This document shows, piece after piece, positions 1 through 11,633 of a stretch of 64,000 bases of DNA (positions within the stretch are counted from its first letter, which is position 1; each line of letters begins with the position of its first letter). This DNA comes from Holothuria scabra (taxonomy: Eukaryota > Echinodermata > Holothuroidea > Aspidochirotida > Holothuriidae): positions 12,296,206 to 12,360,205 of the forward strand of contig CM074190.1 of the NCBI GenBank assembly GCA_037179385.1, given 5' to 3'. Both the position numbers and the translations under genes were made by a program. The notes beneath the pieces are model-generated. The model saw nothing but the letters and a program-made list of their open reading frames with translations. It was not told the origin of the DNA and did not search any database.

Positions 1-547
1 TTTTTCCAGTATCAGCATCAAAAAGAATGAATTGTATGACCTTTTTTCTAAACGGCAAGTCTAGTCACAGACTTGTTTTTTTTAAGGAATAAGTAGTCTG
101 CTTGTCTATAGGTAGGCTTATGCTGCTTGTGTGAACAATTGCTCACAGCACTGAATACCGTATACCTGTACGTTAGTACGTATTGGTATACTTAAGTCTA
201 CAGTGAGAGTGTTCCTTAGAGAGACGTCAGTATGGCAGTAACGGACGTCGCATTGAATAGTAAAAGACATCAATGAGTTTTGAAACTTCAAGGAAAAGTT
301 GATGGAGTCTTCATTTGACAAAAGTACCACTGAAATCATATTCCATTCAATAACTTTTTGACTCCAAAAAAGATGTTTTCTGCTAAAAATAAAAGGGGTG
401 GAAAACACTGTTTTTGAAAGGCGGAAAGTAGCGAGGGCGGAAACTAACTGTAACCAGCGACCATGAGTGTGGGAAAAGCCGTTGGCTTTATGAATTACAA
501 CTTCACGTTGGGTGGTAACCAACTAACGATTTGGATCAAATTTGGTA

Positions 548-717
548 TTTTTTTTTTTTTTTTTTGAAAGGCCAGTTCAGATGGGAAAACCGTAGAATGC
601 TCTTGGATGAAAAACCCACCTCACTTTGACCCGTCCAGCAATTGAACTCCAGACCTCCCGGTTGCTAAGCTTCATTGCTTCAAATGCCACTGCCTTTATC
701 CACTCGGCCATAGCACC
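548..717 (-). mobile_element. tRNA-derived SINE (tRNA-Leu-like head, poly-A tail)
   Basis: Read on the minus strand, the element begins with a tRNA-like head (GGTGCTATGGCCGAGTGG, an A-box match of the TGGCNNAGTGG type). About 45 bases later comes a B-box-like stretch (AGTTCAATTGC), then a tRNA-unrelated body, and it ends in a pure A run of about 18 (the T run at 548-565 on the plus strand). This is the standard layout of an RNA polymerase III SINE mobilised by a LINE. I could not find a convincing target-site duplication. An 11-bp word (GTTGCTAAGCT) occurs at 661-671 inside the element and again at 720-730 just outside its head. Confidence 0.75.
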
Positions 718-3700
718 TTGTTGCTAAGCTGAACAATGGCCTCAGACATAAACATACGAATGTCAGCTCAGTACAAAAGATGTACTCCTGGATTGTTCGG
801 CTGTTACATTAAAATCAAGCGTGCATCGGGCTGAGCAACAATTCAGTGTTTTTTCTTCTGAAATGAAAAGATCATAAAAAACGCTTCAAAATGATACCTG
901 CGAGCAATTGCAGATATTCCATTATAATGTAGAGTTCCTTTTCTTCTTTCTAATGATATATAGTTTGTAATGGTCAAAGGTTCAGCCCCAGTCGCTACCA
1001 CCTTTGGTCGCTTGCAATAAAATTCTCACTTTAAAAGAGAGTTAAGGGCTAATTTGACCCCAAAAATGTAATTTTGCCCAAAAGACTCAGCCAAGCGCCA
1101 CCATTGGTTGGCGCGGAGTGTAATGAAAATTTCAAAAAATCAGACCCTGCAGATGGTCACAAATAGCGTATTCATGCTTGTAAAGAGGATCTCAGCATGT
1201 AGTCTTTATTACTTTATTTTAATAGATTCCACTAGTGGGATAAAGAGTCTACCTTTTTAAGTAGAAATTGTAATTTGACACAATTTACCTATTTGTAGGA
1301 ATTTAAAAAATTGGCATCACTGAGGGGCCCTGCAGAGGCAATCCATCCCCTTTGAAAATTTTTAAAAATTTGGGTGTCCCTGTATTCAATCTGTTGCCAT
1401 ATATCCTATCTTTTGAAGTAAAATCTGTGTTAATAAAGATTGACTACGTATTTTTATGAACAAAGAAAAATTGGCATAGTTTAAACCCCTCCTGCTACTA
1501 GCTTGTAGGCCAATAAACCTCACAGGGTCTATGTTAGTGACTTGTCAGTTTTCACATCCTTTTACTGAATTCCCAAAGTGTACAACAAAGAGACTGTGTA
1601 CAAGGGGATAAGTTAGGGTTAACAGCCTTTTAGTGTTAGTTTTACTGTATCAGCTGTTATTAAATTCCTGAATAACAGCTTTCTGTGCACTGAAATGCAC
1701 TGATCATATCGCCCACGCACATACAAGAGAACATTCAATCTGCTACGCGGCGAGGACGTTTGTGGCCAGTTCTGACGTAGGGTCGGTTTATGCGACACTG
1801 ACAAAATCTGGGTGAATTTGTTGCACGAAAATATGAATTATTATGAGAAATGTCTCACAATTTCTTATTTCTTATATAAGAAAATTCATCAAATTTCCCC
1901 AAATTTTTTCCCAGGAGGGGCAACTCCCTGCACAAAAGAAAGCTATCCAGGAAATATCAGAGGTACAGCCAAGGTGTTGATGTTGACCTCCATGAATGGA
2001 AAAACCAAAATTAAGTCAGTGTGTGTGTACTTTTCAGCTTAATTTACTTCAAACTTGACATTAATTATCATCAATTTATTTGGTACATAATGCAATTTAG
2101 TAGCCTATTTAACTTCACAAATTCAGTAATTTTGTAGAGAAAGAAGTTGATGGGCATTTCAGTGTAAGTCCCAGTTGGGTTTCAGGGGCAAAGCCCCTTG
2201 AAAAGTATGGGTTTAAGGTGCTTGTGTGGTATAAAGGTCTTAATTTAAGTGTAATTCTATTGTCTTTCCGCCTTTCTTAAAATACTTCCAGAGGAACTTC
2301 AAGTAAGATTTCTTGGTAACAAATCTAGTGAAACTACTTTAGTACCATGGGGAGATAAGGCTGATATTTTGAAGTCGGGGAGCTGAATTAGAAAGAGAAA
2401 GTAGTTGATGGACAGTTAAACATGATTCTCATAGGGAAAGATGTTGGTCTAATCCTGTCTGAATGGTTATCTGAGCTGCAAGGGCAGATATAAGGAAATT
2501 TGCTTGGGGGGGGGGGGGGGCAAACTCAACTTGAGAACAAGACGTCTCAAATAGTATCAGGGGATGTTGTGCAAAAATATTTTGGGGGGAAGGGGCATGA
2601 GAAGAGGTGACTGACTGCCTGAAAGACTATCTAAGCGGATTGATTGTTTGGCGGGGAGCCTGCAGAAAATTTTGAAAAATCGCGACCTCTCAGTCACAAA
2701 TTGCATTGCATTGCAAAATGTTATTTTCGGAAAATTGAAGACCATGCTTTGGAAATGTTTGAGGGGGGCAGGCCCCCCTCCCCCCGTGCCCGGATGGCAG
2801 GCCGCTAATGCTGAGCTGTATACCACCTGCTATTGTCACAGAAGGAAGTGCGCAGAAAATTTTGAAAAAAATGCAAGCCCTCAGACAGCTGGAAAGGACA
2901 TTTCCCAGACCTGTGTTTTTGCAATATTTTCATTTGAAGGACATGAAAATTACTGCCTTTTCTTGTCAAAAGAACTAAATCTTAAAAAATTTTGTAGTCA
3001 CACTCTGACTCCAGAGGACATCCTTTTTTGAAAATCTCAGGTCTTTGTTGGGGGGCACACTGGGGCACAAGATTTCCCAGGGGAAGGGCACCTGCCCCCT
3101 GGCTCCCCTTGGTGATGCCACTGTACTAACACTGAAACACAATTGTCTGAATTAAATTAAAATTAAATATTTAATGTCAAAAATAACTATGCATATGGTT
3201 ATGGAGGGACATAGCCAGGCACATGTACTGCAAAAAGGATCATAGCCAAAGGTGGAATAATTTTACCATTCTACATTAGGCACTGTACTACTACTGTATA
3301 GTAGCTTAACAATTTTTTGTTTAATAACTTACATTTTTTTTAGTTTTTAGTAGAAGGCATGTAAATATGGATGGGTCTTGCTAAAATGAAATGTGAGTGG
3401 AATGGGAGAGTTTGTTGGCATGACATACCCTTTAAAGCTTTATGAGGATAATGTTCCAACCATTGGCTTTTCTTATTGTGGGTCCCTTATCATAGTGCAC
3501 CAACTTCACTTGTGAGAGAAACTCAGTTTGCCCTTCCCACCCCTTTGTGACAGTCCTACTGTAAAATAAATGAATTACTTTCATCATGCAAACACATCAC
3601 TTAAAATTACAGGACTTTTTCCAATGATTGACAAAAACTCCGGTTCCGGCTGGATTTTCAAAAAAGCCGGCGGCAACCAGATAATTATTTCCGTATCCGG

Positions 3701-6700
3701 CAGGATAGTCCAGCGGGACAAGATTTCCTGTACACTCCTACAATATTGTGAATACTTTTTCAGCAACTAGTTGAAATTTTCCTTGTAAACTGAAATTTTG
3801 GAAGGGTAAACCATTATTGGTAAACAAATATTGTAGTGTCTCATACGGATGTAAAATTGTGCCACTATCCGAACAACATTTTATAAGTAGTCAAAAAGGT
3901 TTATAGGCAAATGGATATGAAAAACATTCTGGAAGATTTTAGCAAACTTCAATTCTTTATCCCCCATCCCATTACCCCCCCGCCATAGGAAAAAGTAAAA
4001 TATTCCTTAACAGGTCTTAGCTCAAAATGTGTCTGAAATCAGGATCTTTTTCACGTAGTAGAATTTACTATTTGAATATGTTACTTTTTTTACAACTCTG
4101 CTAATTCGTAAAATTGTTATGTCATTGTAGGCAAATTAAACAGTAAACTTACAACGGCACAGGGGCTTACAAATGCTAACGGAAAAGGTTGTATGTTCCT
4201 AGCGATGTCACAGTATTATTCATGAGGTGTTCCAATGTAGGGTAAATGAGGGGGTCTCTGGACACAAGGGGGTTTCAAGACGCGTGGGCTCTTACTTGGA
4301 CTTAGCATCTCTCTTCTCAGAGGAAAATTACCACATAGTGTCTTTGGGGACAAAGAAAATTCCATGCTATCATTCTGTCCTGAAATCACAGGAAAATTGT
4401 TGAACTTCAAGCAGAAATGACTTTTGAAGTCAACTTTCATGGGACATTTCAGGATTTCCTTTAATTTTGTCACATTTTGTCACTGACTGCTCATGTAGAT
4501 AGAAAAGGCAGGCATAGACTGTGCCCTGTGATCACTCTGAATCTTTCGTGTGCTTAAAAGTCAGAATAAATACCAAAATAAAAACAGCACAGCACAGAAT
4601 TCAGTCCATTTGGCACCTAACCAGAGAGTACCGCATGTTTGTAACATTGATTAGTATTAAACATTCAGTACTGATCTAAAAATGGCTATCTTTGTTTCCA
4701 TGTGATTTATTTTCATAGGAAAGTTATTAAGGAGGGCAGCTTTATGGCACAAGTAGTAACCTGGCACTTAGTCAACATGACGGTTCTCTGACCGTCATGT
4801 TTCTTTGGCATGCCATGTTATTAAGCTTGGTCCAGCTTCTGACATAAGCACTTGTCAAAAATTTAATTTTTTACTTCACAGGCCTTGAATTTTGAGGTGT
4901 GCGAGTGCGATTGCACCACCATCACTCCCCTAAAATCACTATCAGGTGTGTTTTTTTGTACACCTAGATGAAGGTGGGAGCTCATATAAATGTTAAGTCA
5001 AATTAAACAGCACACCTACCACACCCCTTAATTTCCTGAGGAGTGTGATTTGTAGCGCACCTGGAAAATATAAAACTCAAGGCCTGATAATTCACTTTTA
5101 TCAGAACATTCATTTTGCCATCCTGAGCTATTATAGTTCAGTTTGTAACTGCCCCACTTCTAACAGACACACACCTTCATACTGTACCTCTGTTCCCTCA
5201 TACGTATTACACCATGGTTGTGGTATGCTGATGGGGAATGATTCTCCCAGCTGCTCCTGGCATGGCCCTTTCACCAGCTGGAATAAAACTGAAAAAAAAA
5301 AAGCTGGAAACTTTTCACTGGAAAGATACTTCCAAATTTACATTGAAGGCATGATCAATGAAGGGTTGGATCAAGGTTTGGTTGACTTGAGATGGACCAT
5401 GGGCCCTTTACCAGACCTTGAACCCATCTTACTGTGTTCTTATGCACTACACTTCCATGTGATGACTGTGCTGTGACTGGGTAATATTCAAACTAGCCAG
5501 TCTTTGCCTTGCTACAACTTTGGTAGCATTGTACAAACATGAATTTTCAATTTACAGTATGAGGTGGGGTACAGATGGCTTGTCCACTACACTGAGTGGT
5601 GAACTGTATATTAGATAATCTTTTGTTGAATTTCATCATTTGCATCTGACATATTTCGTGCCACTGCCATACATGCTCTAAGCTGGATGCTAGCATTCAT
5701 TGCTCACTTCATGTGGAGATATTTTCCATGGAGAAAAATCTTGCTTTTCAGCAGAAATGAAAAGTGGACATATGCCATCATTTGGAGAAATAAGAAAGCC
5801 TTATCATGTCAATGGAACAGTTGACATAGCAAGGCTGATGCATAAAACAGTGGAACTGAATGTGTTATTGATCTCTATGCACTTGTTGAGAGCTTTTAAA
5901 ATGTTGATATTGCCATGGCTCAAATCATCTTTAATCTTTTTCAACAGGTCAGTTGTACTGATTTAAGTACTTTTCTGGGAGAAAAGTACCTTACTGAATC
6001 TTCCAAATAGCACCTCGGTGGAACAATCCTTCTGACTGAAGGAAGTGGTTTGCCATTCAGATTTTAAGGCAACACATTTCACCCTCCTGTCTAATAACTC
6101 TCTGGATACACCCGAGGCTGTGGAGGTCAACTCGGGTTTTCAGCCAAGGTGCGGCTATTGTTTAGCTGTTTTAAACCTTGTTCAGCTGTTTTGATGCATA
6201 CTTCATGGAATGTTCAATGAACAACCAAACTGAGTTATAAAAAGCTGAATTTGTCTCAAAGATAGACATTGAACGTTTATCAGAAAAGACATACCTCTGC
6301 AATGAGAAGAGACTAACATTTTATTAGCTTGGTTCCAAGTTCAACAAGTAACAAAAACCTTATCTCAAACTCATGGCAACACCCTCTGAGTGAAGGTTTT
6401 GTCACCTTGTAGTGTTGTTATTGGAACATATTTGGAGCAGTTGTACTGCCTCCAGTTCTTCTGAACCATTTTGAAAGACTAGCAGGTGACAAGAATACAT
6501 GTGAGACACTTGTGATTACAGTAGATATGTAAATGATCATTCTTCGTGACAAAGTATCTCTTGTACATTGGTAGAGTCTTTGTTCCATGTGATTGCAACA
6601 AATTGAGGCCTGCTTAGTAAACAAAGAAGACAATTTCATTCTTTTCAATCAAAAAACAATGTGCATTGATTGCTGAATAGAAGAAAAATAAGATTTGTAA

Positions 6701-6885
6701 AAAGTGAACTCACTTTCTCTGCTAGAGACCAAGAAAGGCTATCAGTTTCATTTTGCAAACTTGAATACGTTTTTTGGGGTACCGTTCTTTATGTTGTTGT
6801 AACCATTTAAAAGACATTAAGACGTGTTTGAAGACACTGGAGTAAATTTTACAGGGGAAAAAAAAATATTGAAAATCTATCAAAA
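718..6885. other. non-coding stretch, no gene recognised
   Basis: I see no ORF here with recognisable protein features; the longest open frames look like chance. Visible content is a G run near 2507-2520, a G/C-tract repeat remnant at about 2760-3125 (the phrase cagaaaattttgaaaaa occurs twice, near 2662 and 2852), a short CpG-dense patch at about 3636-3730, and a perfect hairpin at 4774-4801. It probably contains the upstream regulatory DNA of the 6886 ORF, but no TATA box or initiator stands out. Confidence 0.5.
4774..4801. repeat. perfect 10-bp inverted repeat (hairpin)
   Basis: AACATGACGG at 4774-4783 is followed by an 8-base loop and by its exact reverse complement at 4792-4801. No direct duplication flanks it, and no T run follows as for a pol III terminator. 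Function unknown. Confidence 0.7.
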
Positions 6886-9252
6886 ATGGAAGCTAAGCAA
6901 AGAGATGTTGGAGCAGAGAATGTTTCTGAGGTGAAAGAGGAAGACCAGACCTCATCAGTGGTTGAAGGATCAGAAGCAGAGGGAAGTTTGTCTGCAGCAG
7001 AGACTGGTGTTTCAGGGATGGAAGAAGGTGATTTTGAGCAAGGGAAAGGGGACCAGGCTGGAGAAGAGGGAGATGGATCAGAGACATCTGAAAGGGGACC
7101 TGGTGAGGATGGAGATGATGAAGAGGATGTTTATGAAGAGATAGATAATGATGAAGGTGATGGAGAAGAGGGGGATGAGTTTCAACAGACTGAAGATGGA
7201 AAATCCCCACCCAAAATTCAGGATATTGTGAATAAGGCCATAGATACTAAACTAACAGGTTTCCAGGAACAGATGGAGAAAATGATGGCAGTCCTTCAGA
7301 CAGTCTCTCATGGTCCCACACCAGATGAGAAAGCGGAGAGTGAGGGAGATATCTTTGAGGTTGTTGAAGAAGAAAGGGATGATGAAGAAGAAGTGGACCA
7401 TATAGATGAGGAAGAGATGAGGATGGCTTTTAGCCAACAGGAGGAAGAGGCCAAAGTTGATGAGGAGTCCAAGCCAGCTGAAACAACAAGCAAAAGTGAT
7501 GCAGAGAAAAAGCTGTCCAAAGATGAATACAAGGCTTTAAATGAGAAGCAAACAGCTGAGCGAGAAAAGCTGCTTAGGAAAGTATGTTCAAAGCTAGATA
7601 TGGAGCCCGTTGTTGAGGTGCAGGAAAGACAGCGTCAGAACAAGAACCAGAGCAGTACAGAAATAAAATATACTGTTATGCCTGTAAATAGTATCATCAA
7701 AGATGCATGGAGTAAGCCTTTGCCTGTATCTGCAGGCAATAAGCAGATTAAACCGGACATCATCAGGAGGTACCGATGGCCACAAGAAGACATGGAGAAG
7801 TACGGACGGTCAATGAAAATTGAACCAGAAGTAGAACGTCTTGTCAGACAGGTCACTGGTAAGAAGAAGGGCAGTGCACTTCCTGATGATGTCTTTAAAC
7901 TATTCACTACCACCAAAACTGCTGATTCTTATGTTCGTTTTCAGCAAAAGATTGTTTCCTATGCTTCATTTTTCCTTGAAGCTATTGAGAAAAACATTAA
8001 GGGTGATAAAAAGACAGCCAGTGAGACAGACAAAGAGACAGACAATGAGGTGGACAAAGAGGAAGGCAAACAGGAAGACAAAGAGGAAGACAAAGAGGAA
8101 GACAAAGAGGAAGACAAAAAGGAAGACAAAGAGGAAGACAAAGAGGAAAATAAAGAGGAAAATAAAGAGGAAGACAAAGGGGAAGATGAAGGAGCAGAGT
8201 CAGAAGACTTGGAGGAAATTTTTACTAACTTAAAACAGTGCCTCGTTGACCTCTGTGATGTGTCAGTGCTTATAAATTCTTTACTTGTTAAGAATCAGCG
8301 TAGGATTTATATGAATAGTATGAAAGTAGGTCCCCATGAAGTTAAGAATGAGATGTTGAATCTCCCTATTTCCACAAAAATGCTCTTTGGAGATAGCCTT
8401 ACAAAAATATTTGGAAAACATGGTTATGATCCAGTAAAGGCAAATGAGGGAGGGCAAAGACGAGCGGATGGAAGGCAAGGAGGTAATGTTGGCGGAGGTA
8501 GGAATGCTGGTGGTAGTGGTGGAGCAGGAGGTGGTGGGGCTCGAAGGCGAGGTGGTCAGAATGTAGCCAGGTCTAGAAAAGGGGGTGAAGGAAGGGTTGG
8601 TGGAGGGAACCGACCCTCAGGAAGACCAGGGCCTCCACCTGGAAGGATGGGACCATCACCAGGTAGAATGGGTGCATCCCCAGGAAGAGGCCCAAACAGA
8701 GGAGGTGGAGGCATGTTTGGGGGAAGACGAGATGACAGAGATAGGAATATGGGTCGAAAGAATGAGGGCCAAGATAGGCAGCAAGGTAGAGGTGGAAGGA
8801 AGAGACCTTCTGGAGGGAATAAAAATAACAGCTCCAAGCGTAGAAAGGGATCAGACTCCCAACCAATCAGCGGAAGCTGGCAACCATCAGGTTCCTTTGG
8901 CGGTGGTTATGATATGCCTCTTTCAAGAGATTTGTACCCTATAGGTCCTGGTGGGATGGAGCCTCCATCAAAAATGGGTTATAGCAGACTGCTGGAAGAG
9001 AAAGCAAGACTGGCAGCAACAAAGGAACATGGTGGTCCTTTTGCTGGTGGTTCAAGATCTTCCATGTATCCACCTTCTTCTTTTGGTGGGAGCTACTATC
9101 GTCTTGGGGATGACTCCTCATACCGTGGATTCACAAGCTTCTCAGATTCAGATGGTCCACTCCTGCCAAAAGGACCTTCAGGAAACTTTGGACCTAGTAA
9201 ACCATTCTCCTCATACTCTCCATATGGAAATGATGATTTTAGTCAATTTTAG
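6886..9252 (+). CDS. Gag-like protein related to DIRS-type retrotransposons, RGG-rich tail (788 aa)
   Basis: An uninterrupted 788-codon frame with a good start context (AAAAATGG) and no introns. Order of regions: very acidic N-terminus (about 1-205); a basic/helical stretch (205-260); a block at about 290-370 with the pattern RRYRWPQ...PEVERLV...ADSYVRFQQK that resembles the YKRPENC...NPEIW...Q..QK pattern of DIRS Gag proteins; an acidic KEED repeat (about 387-432); a second block at 441-515 with NQRR and LFGDSLTKIF, matching the RR...LFGDDL signature that closes the same Gag domain. Then comes a Gly/Arg-rich RGG region (about 525-645), a basic KKR-type cluster (638-655), and a Ser/Gly/Tyr/Phe low-complexity tail. 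RGG and prion-like tails normally bind RNA. No reverse transcriptase, methyltransferase or tyrosine recombinase frame follows. It may therefore be a recent orphan copy, a 5' fragment, or a co-opted host gene. That the frame is real is likely; the family assignment comes from memory of motifs. Confidence 0.65.
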   Translation: MEAKQRDVGAENVSEVKEEDQTSSVVEGSEAEGSLSAAETGVSGMEEGDFEQGKGDQAGEEGDGSETSERGPGEDGDDEEDVYEEIDNDEGDGEEGDEFQQTEDGKSPPKIQDIVNKAIDTKLTGFQEQMEKMMAVLQTVSHGPTPDEKAESEGDIFEVVEEERDDEEEVDHIDEEEMRMAFSQQEEEAKVDEESKPAETTSKSDAEKKLSKDEYKALNEKQTAEREKLLRKVCSKLDMEPVVEVQERQRQNKNQSSTEIKYTVMPVNSIIKDAWSKPLPVSAGNKQIKPDIIRRYRWPQEDMEKYGRSMKIEPEVERLVRQVTGKKKGSALPDDVFKLFTTTKTADSYVRFQQKIVSYASFFLEAIEKNIKGDKKTASETDKETDNEVDKEEGKQEDKEEDKEEDKEEDKKEDKEEDKEENKEENKEEDKGEDEGAESEDLEEIFTNLKQCLVDLCDVSVLINSLLVKNQRRIYMNSMKVGPHEVKNEMLNLPISTKMLFGDSLTKIFGKHGYDPVKANEGGQRRADGRQGGNVGGGRNAGGSGGAGGGGARRRGGQNVARSRKGGEGRVGGGNRPSGRPGPPPGRMGPSPGRMGASPGRGPNRGGGGMFGGRRDDRDRNMGRKNEGQDRQQGRGGRKRPSGGNKNNSSKRRKGSDSQPISGSWQPSGSFGGGYDMPLSRDLYPIGPGGMEPPSKMGYSRLLEEKARLAATKEHGGPFAGGSRSSMYPPSSFGGSYYRLGDDSSYRGFTSFSDSDGPLLPKGPSGNFGPSKPFSSYSPYGNDDFSQF
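8044..8184 (+). repeat. 12-bp coding minisatellite (KEED repeat)
   Basis: A run of about a dozen copies of a 12-base unit (GAAGACAAAGAG and single-base variants) inside the Gag-like ORF, encoding repeated Lys-Glu-Glu-Asp. All length changes are multiples of three, so the frame is kept. It separates the two conserved blocks of the Gag-like domain. Confidence 0.85.
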
Positions 9253-11633
9253 AATGCTCTTCCCTTTTTGTAGTACATGTTTGTTGGGGGTTTAAGGTGG
9301 GGGAGTGGTTGGTTTGATGTGGGAAAGATGCTGGTGAGGAATTTCCAGTTTTGCTTTGACCATATAAGTTGTTCTAAAAAGCTGCAAACCTGCTTTTACT
9401 CTATGACCTCATTTAAATCACCTTCCCTAGAGTCCCCTCATTGTATGAGTGTTTTCGGTAGTTAATTAACTTTTGATTATTACGTCTGACATGTTGACTG
9501 GTACTTGTTAAATACGAAGTTTAAGTTTGAAAAAGAGATCAGTCTACCAGTTATGTTTAAGTCTTCTTATGACTTAAATGTGTGGTTTTCTATGGTAATA
9601 GCTTACAAAGTGATAACTTTTGAAACCTATTGTGACCTTGAAGAAAAAATTGACATTGTAATAACATGAGCCTCTGAAAGAGGAAGTAGGCTTTTAACTT
9701 TAAAGGAAAAACAAAACTGCTGATTTAAGGTGAAGGACTTACTGAATATTCAGTGTACTTGCTTCAAGTCCACAATGGGTTAAATTTTGATAACTTATCT
9801 AGTTCTTGACAACCACATAAGAATTGATTGCTAATTTAAAAAGAATGTTTTGATTAAGCACCACTCACCTGAAGGTAAAAAACTGAGTTGAAACTTGAAC
9901 TATTCTTCCAAAAAAAAAAATTAAAAAAACATGCTGTAATTTAAGTTTATTATTGAGTTCTTAGTCAAAAGCTTGAGAATTGAGGTAAGCAGCTTGCAAC
10001 TTTTTCTGAACTTGATCCAATTGAAGTTAGTAGTACAAAGTCTTGCCCAAGATGTTGTGGATCACCAACTTGCCCCAAAAATCTATTTCTGTGTCAATGG
10101 TTGCATAGACCTTGGAATTCGTTATTCATATTTAAAGCCAAGAACAGTTAAAATGTACGCTGTGGTGATGCATATTGCATAACGATGTTTCCATGTGAAA
10201 TATTTAACATTAGAATAACTCTTCTGGAGGGTGTGTTAAAATTTGAAGTTATTTTTTTTACAGCATCTGCTTTGCTAGCTCATAATATTTTGTATCTCTC
10301 TAAGATTTTTTAAACAGTTGTAGAAAACTCATATTTCTTGGGAGAGTAACTGTAATTATCACATGAATTACTCAGAAAACAAATGCAATGCTTTGCTGCA
10401 AACTACCCCCTTGTTGTATTAAAGCGGCTCATTGAGTTGGTTCATGAAATTCCACAAATTTTTCCAAACTGGTTCAGTTTTCTTTACATACCAATGACAA
10501 ATGGTCAATCTTAGACAATCCCCATATCCTACATACAAATAACTGTTTTATGAGAGAGTATTTGACTGTTCAATTCAGATTTCAAAAATTCGTGACCAGA
10601 CACTTTTTCAAATTGTGCACAAACCGTTACAAGTGAGGACTTTACGAATTTCAAAATTTTACCTGTTCCTGTAATCTTTAGATGTAAAACTTGAATTATT
10701 ATGCTATCTATTAGCATTGTCATGTTGTTGTGACTCTCTAACACTCTCATTCAGTTATCCATATCAACTCAATGAGCCCCTTTAAGGGTTTGTGACTTTG
10801 TGACAATGTATAAGTAGGAAAAAAGAATGTGGATGATGATTCCTTCGTTGTTGTAGATTCTGAATCAACTTTAGTTGATTAGTTTTCTGCTTCTCATGTA
10901 CAGTAGCATAACATAATATGGTATCAGTATGAAATTGAAATACTATTGGAATCTATTATTTTTGAAGATGGGAGTTTTATTTCCAATTCTGCAAGTAAGC
11001 ATCTAATGTACAACAAACCAAAATTTGGAAAGTCTAATGGCCATATTAATGAGCAGTATGTACCTGTTATCAAGAGTGAGGGTGGAGGATGGGGGCCGGG
11101 GGCTGGGGAGAGAGATAATAGATGTTTCTTGAAAAATATATTGGATAGAAATGGCCTGAAGATTTTTAAAAAAGGAAAGGTAGTGTAGATCTATAGTTAT
11201 TTCACCATGTATGAGAATGAGGGTATCTCTGCTTGATTTTGATAAGGGGTTGACATGATTGTAGCCTCTCCTTTTATCAACGTGCCTACCAAGGTAACTG
11301 ACAATTTTATTGGTTTTCAGTTGAACTTGGTATTTCTTTCACTATCTCTAATGGCTACAGATGTGGCAGGCGTTAGTTTAGAACTGTCGTAAATGACCTA
11401 TTGTAAGCAAAGTAAACAGAAGTTGTTGATTGAAGTATTTTTTTTCTAGGTATTTAGCATTTAACTTTGGCAACATTTGGAATATTTTTGCAAAATTTTG
11501 AGAAACTTTGTGTTGTAGCAAATGTGATGTAAATATCTTTGTTTCTTTCATATGTTATGTCATACTTGTGTCTTTGTTTTTGGAGTAAGTTTTGTTGTTA
11601 CTAATTAAGTTGTTGGCCTTTCTTGTTTTCTAG
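9253..11633. other. 3' flank of the Gag-like ORF and upstream region of WRAP53
   Basis: Apart from a MITE copy at 10419-10785, I see no coding region. The stretch is A/T-rich with an A run near 9910. No AATAAA hexamer stood out directly after the Gag-like stop. No terminal repeat or second retrotransposon gene is visible. Confidence 0.45.
10419..10785. mobile_element. TTAA-flanked MITE, copy 1
   Basis: The element is bounded by TTAA on both sides (10419-10422 and 10782-10785). Just inside are terminal inverted repeats, AGCGGCTCATTGAGTTG on the left and CAACTCAATGAGCCCCT on the right, which pair with one mismatch over 17 bp. The interior (about 325 bp) is non-coding. A second copy lies inverted at 29194-29562 and shares interior sequence such as AATTCGTGACCAGACACTT. 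TTAA duplication suggests a piggyBac- or Kolobok-class transposase acting in trans; the class is an inference. Confidence 0.8.

Noticed and set aside
118..522. 134-codon minus-strand open frame near the left edge
   Set aside because: Length is near what chance gives in 64 kb, the peptide matches no family I know, and no splice or promoter context supports it.
5045..5476. 143-codon plus-strand open frame
   Set aside because: Composition is like flanking non-coding DNA and there is no recognisable domain. Splice signals at its edges are lacking.
7841..8233. Lys/Arg-rich 130-codon frame overlapping the Gag-like gene
   Set aside because: It is a shadow frame of the KEED minisatellite of the 788-codon ORF.
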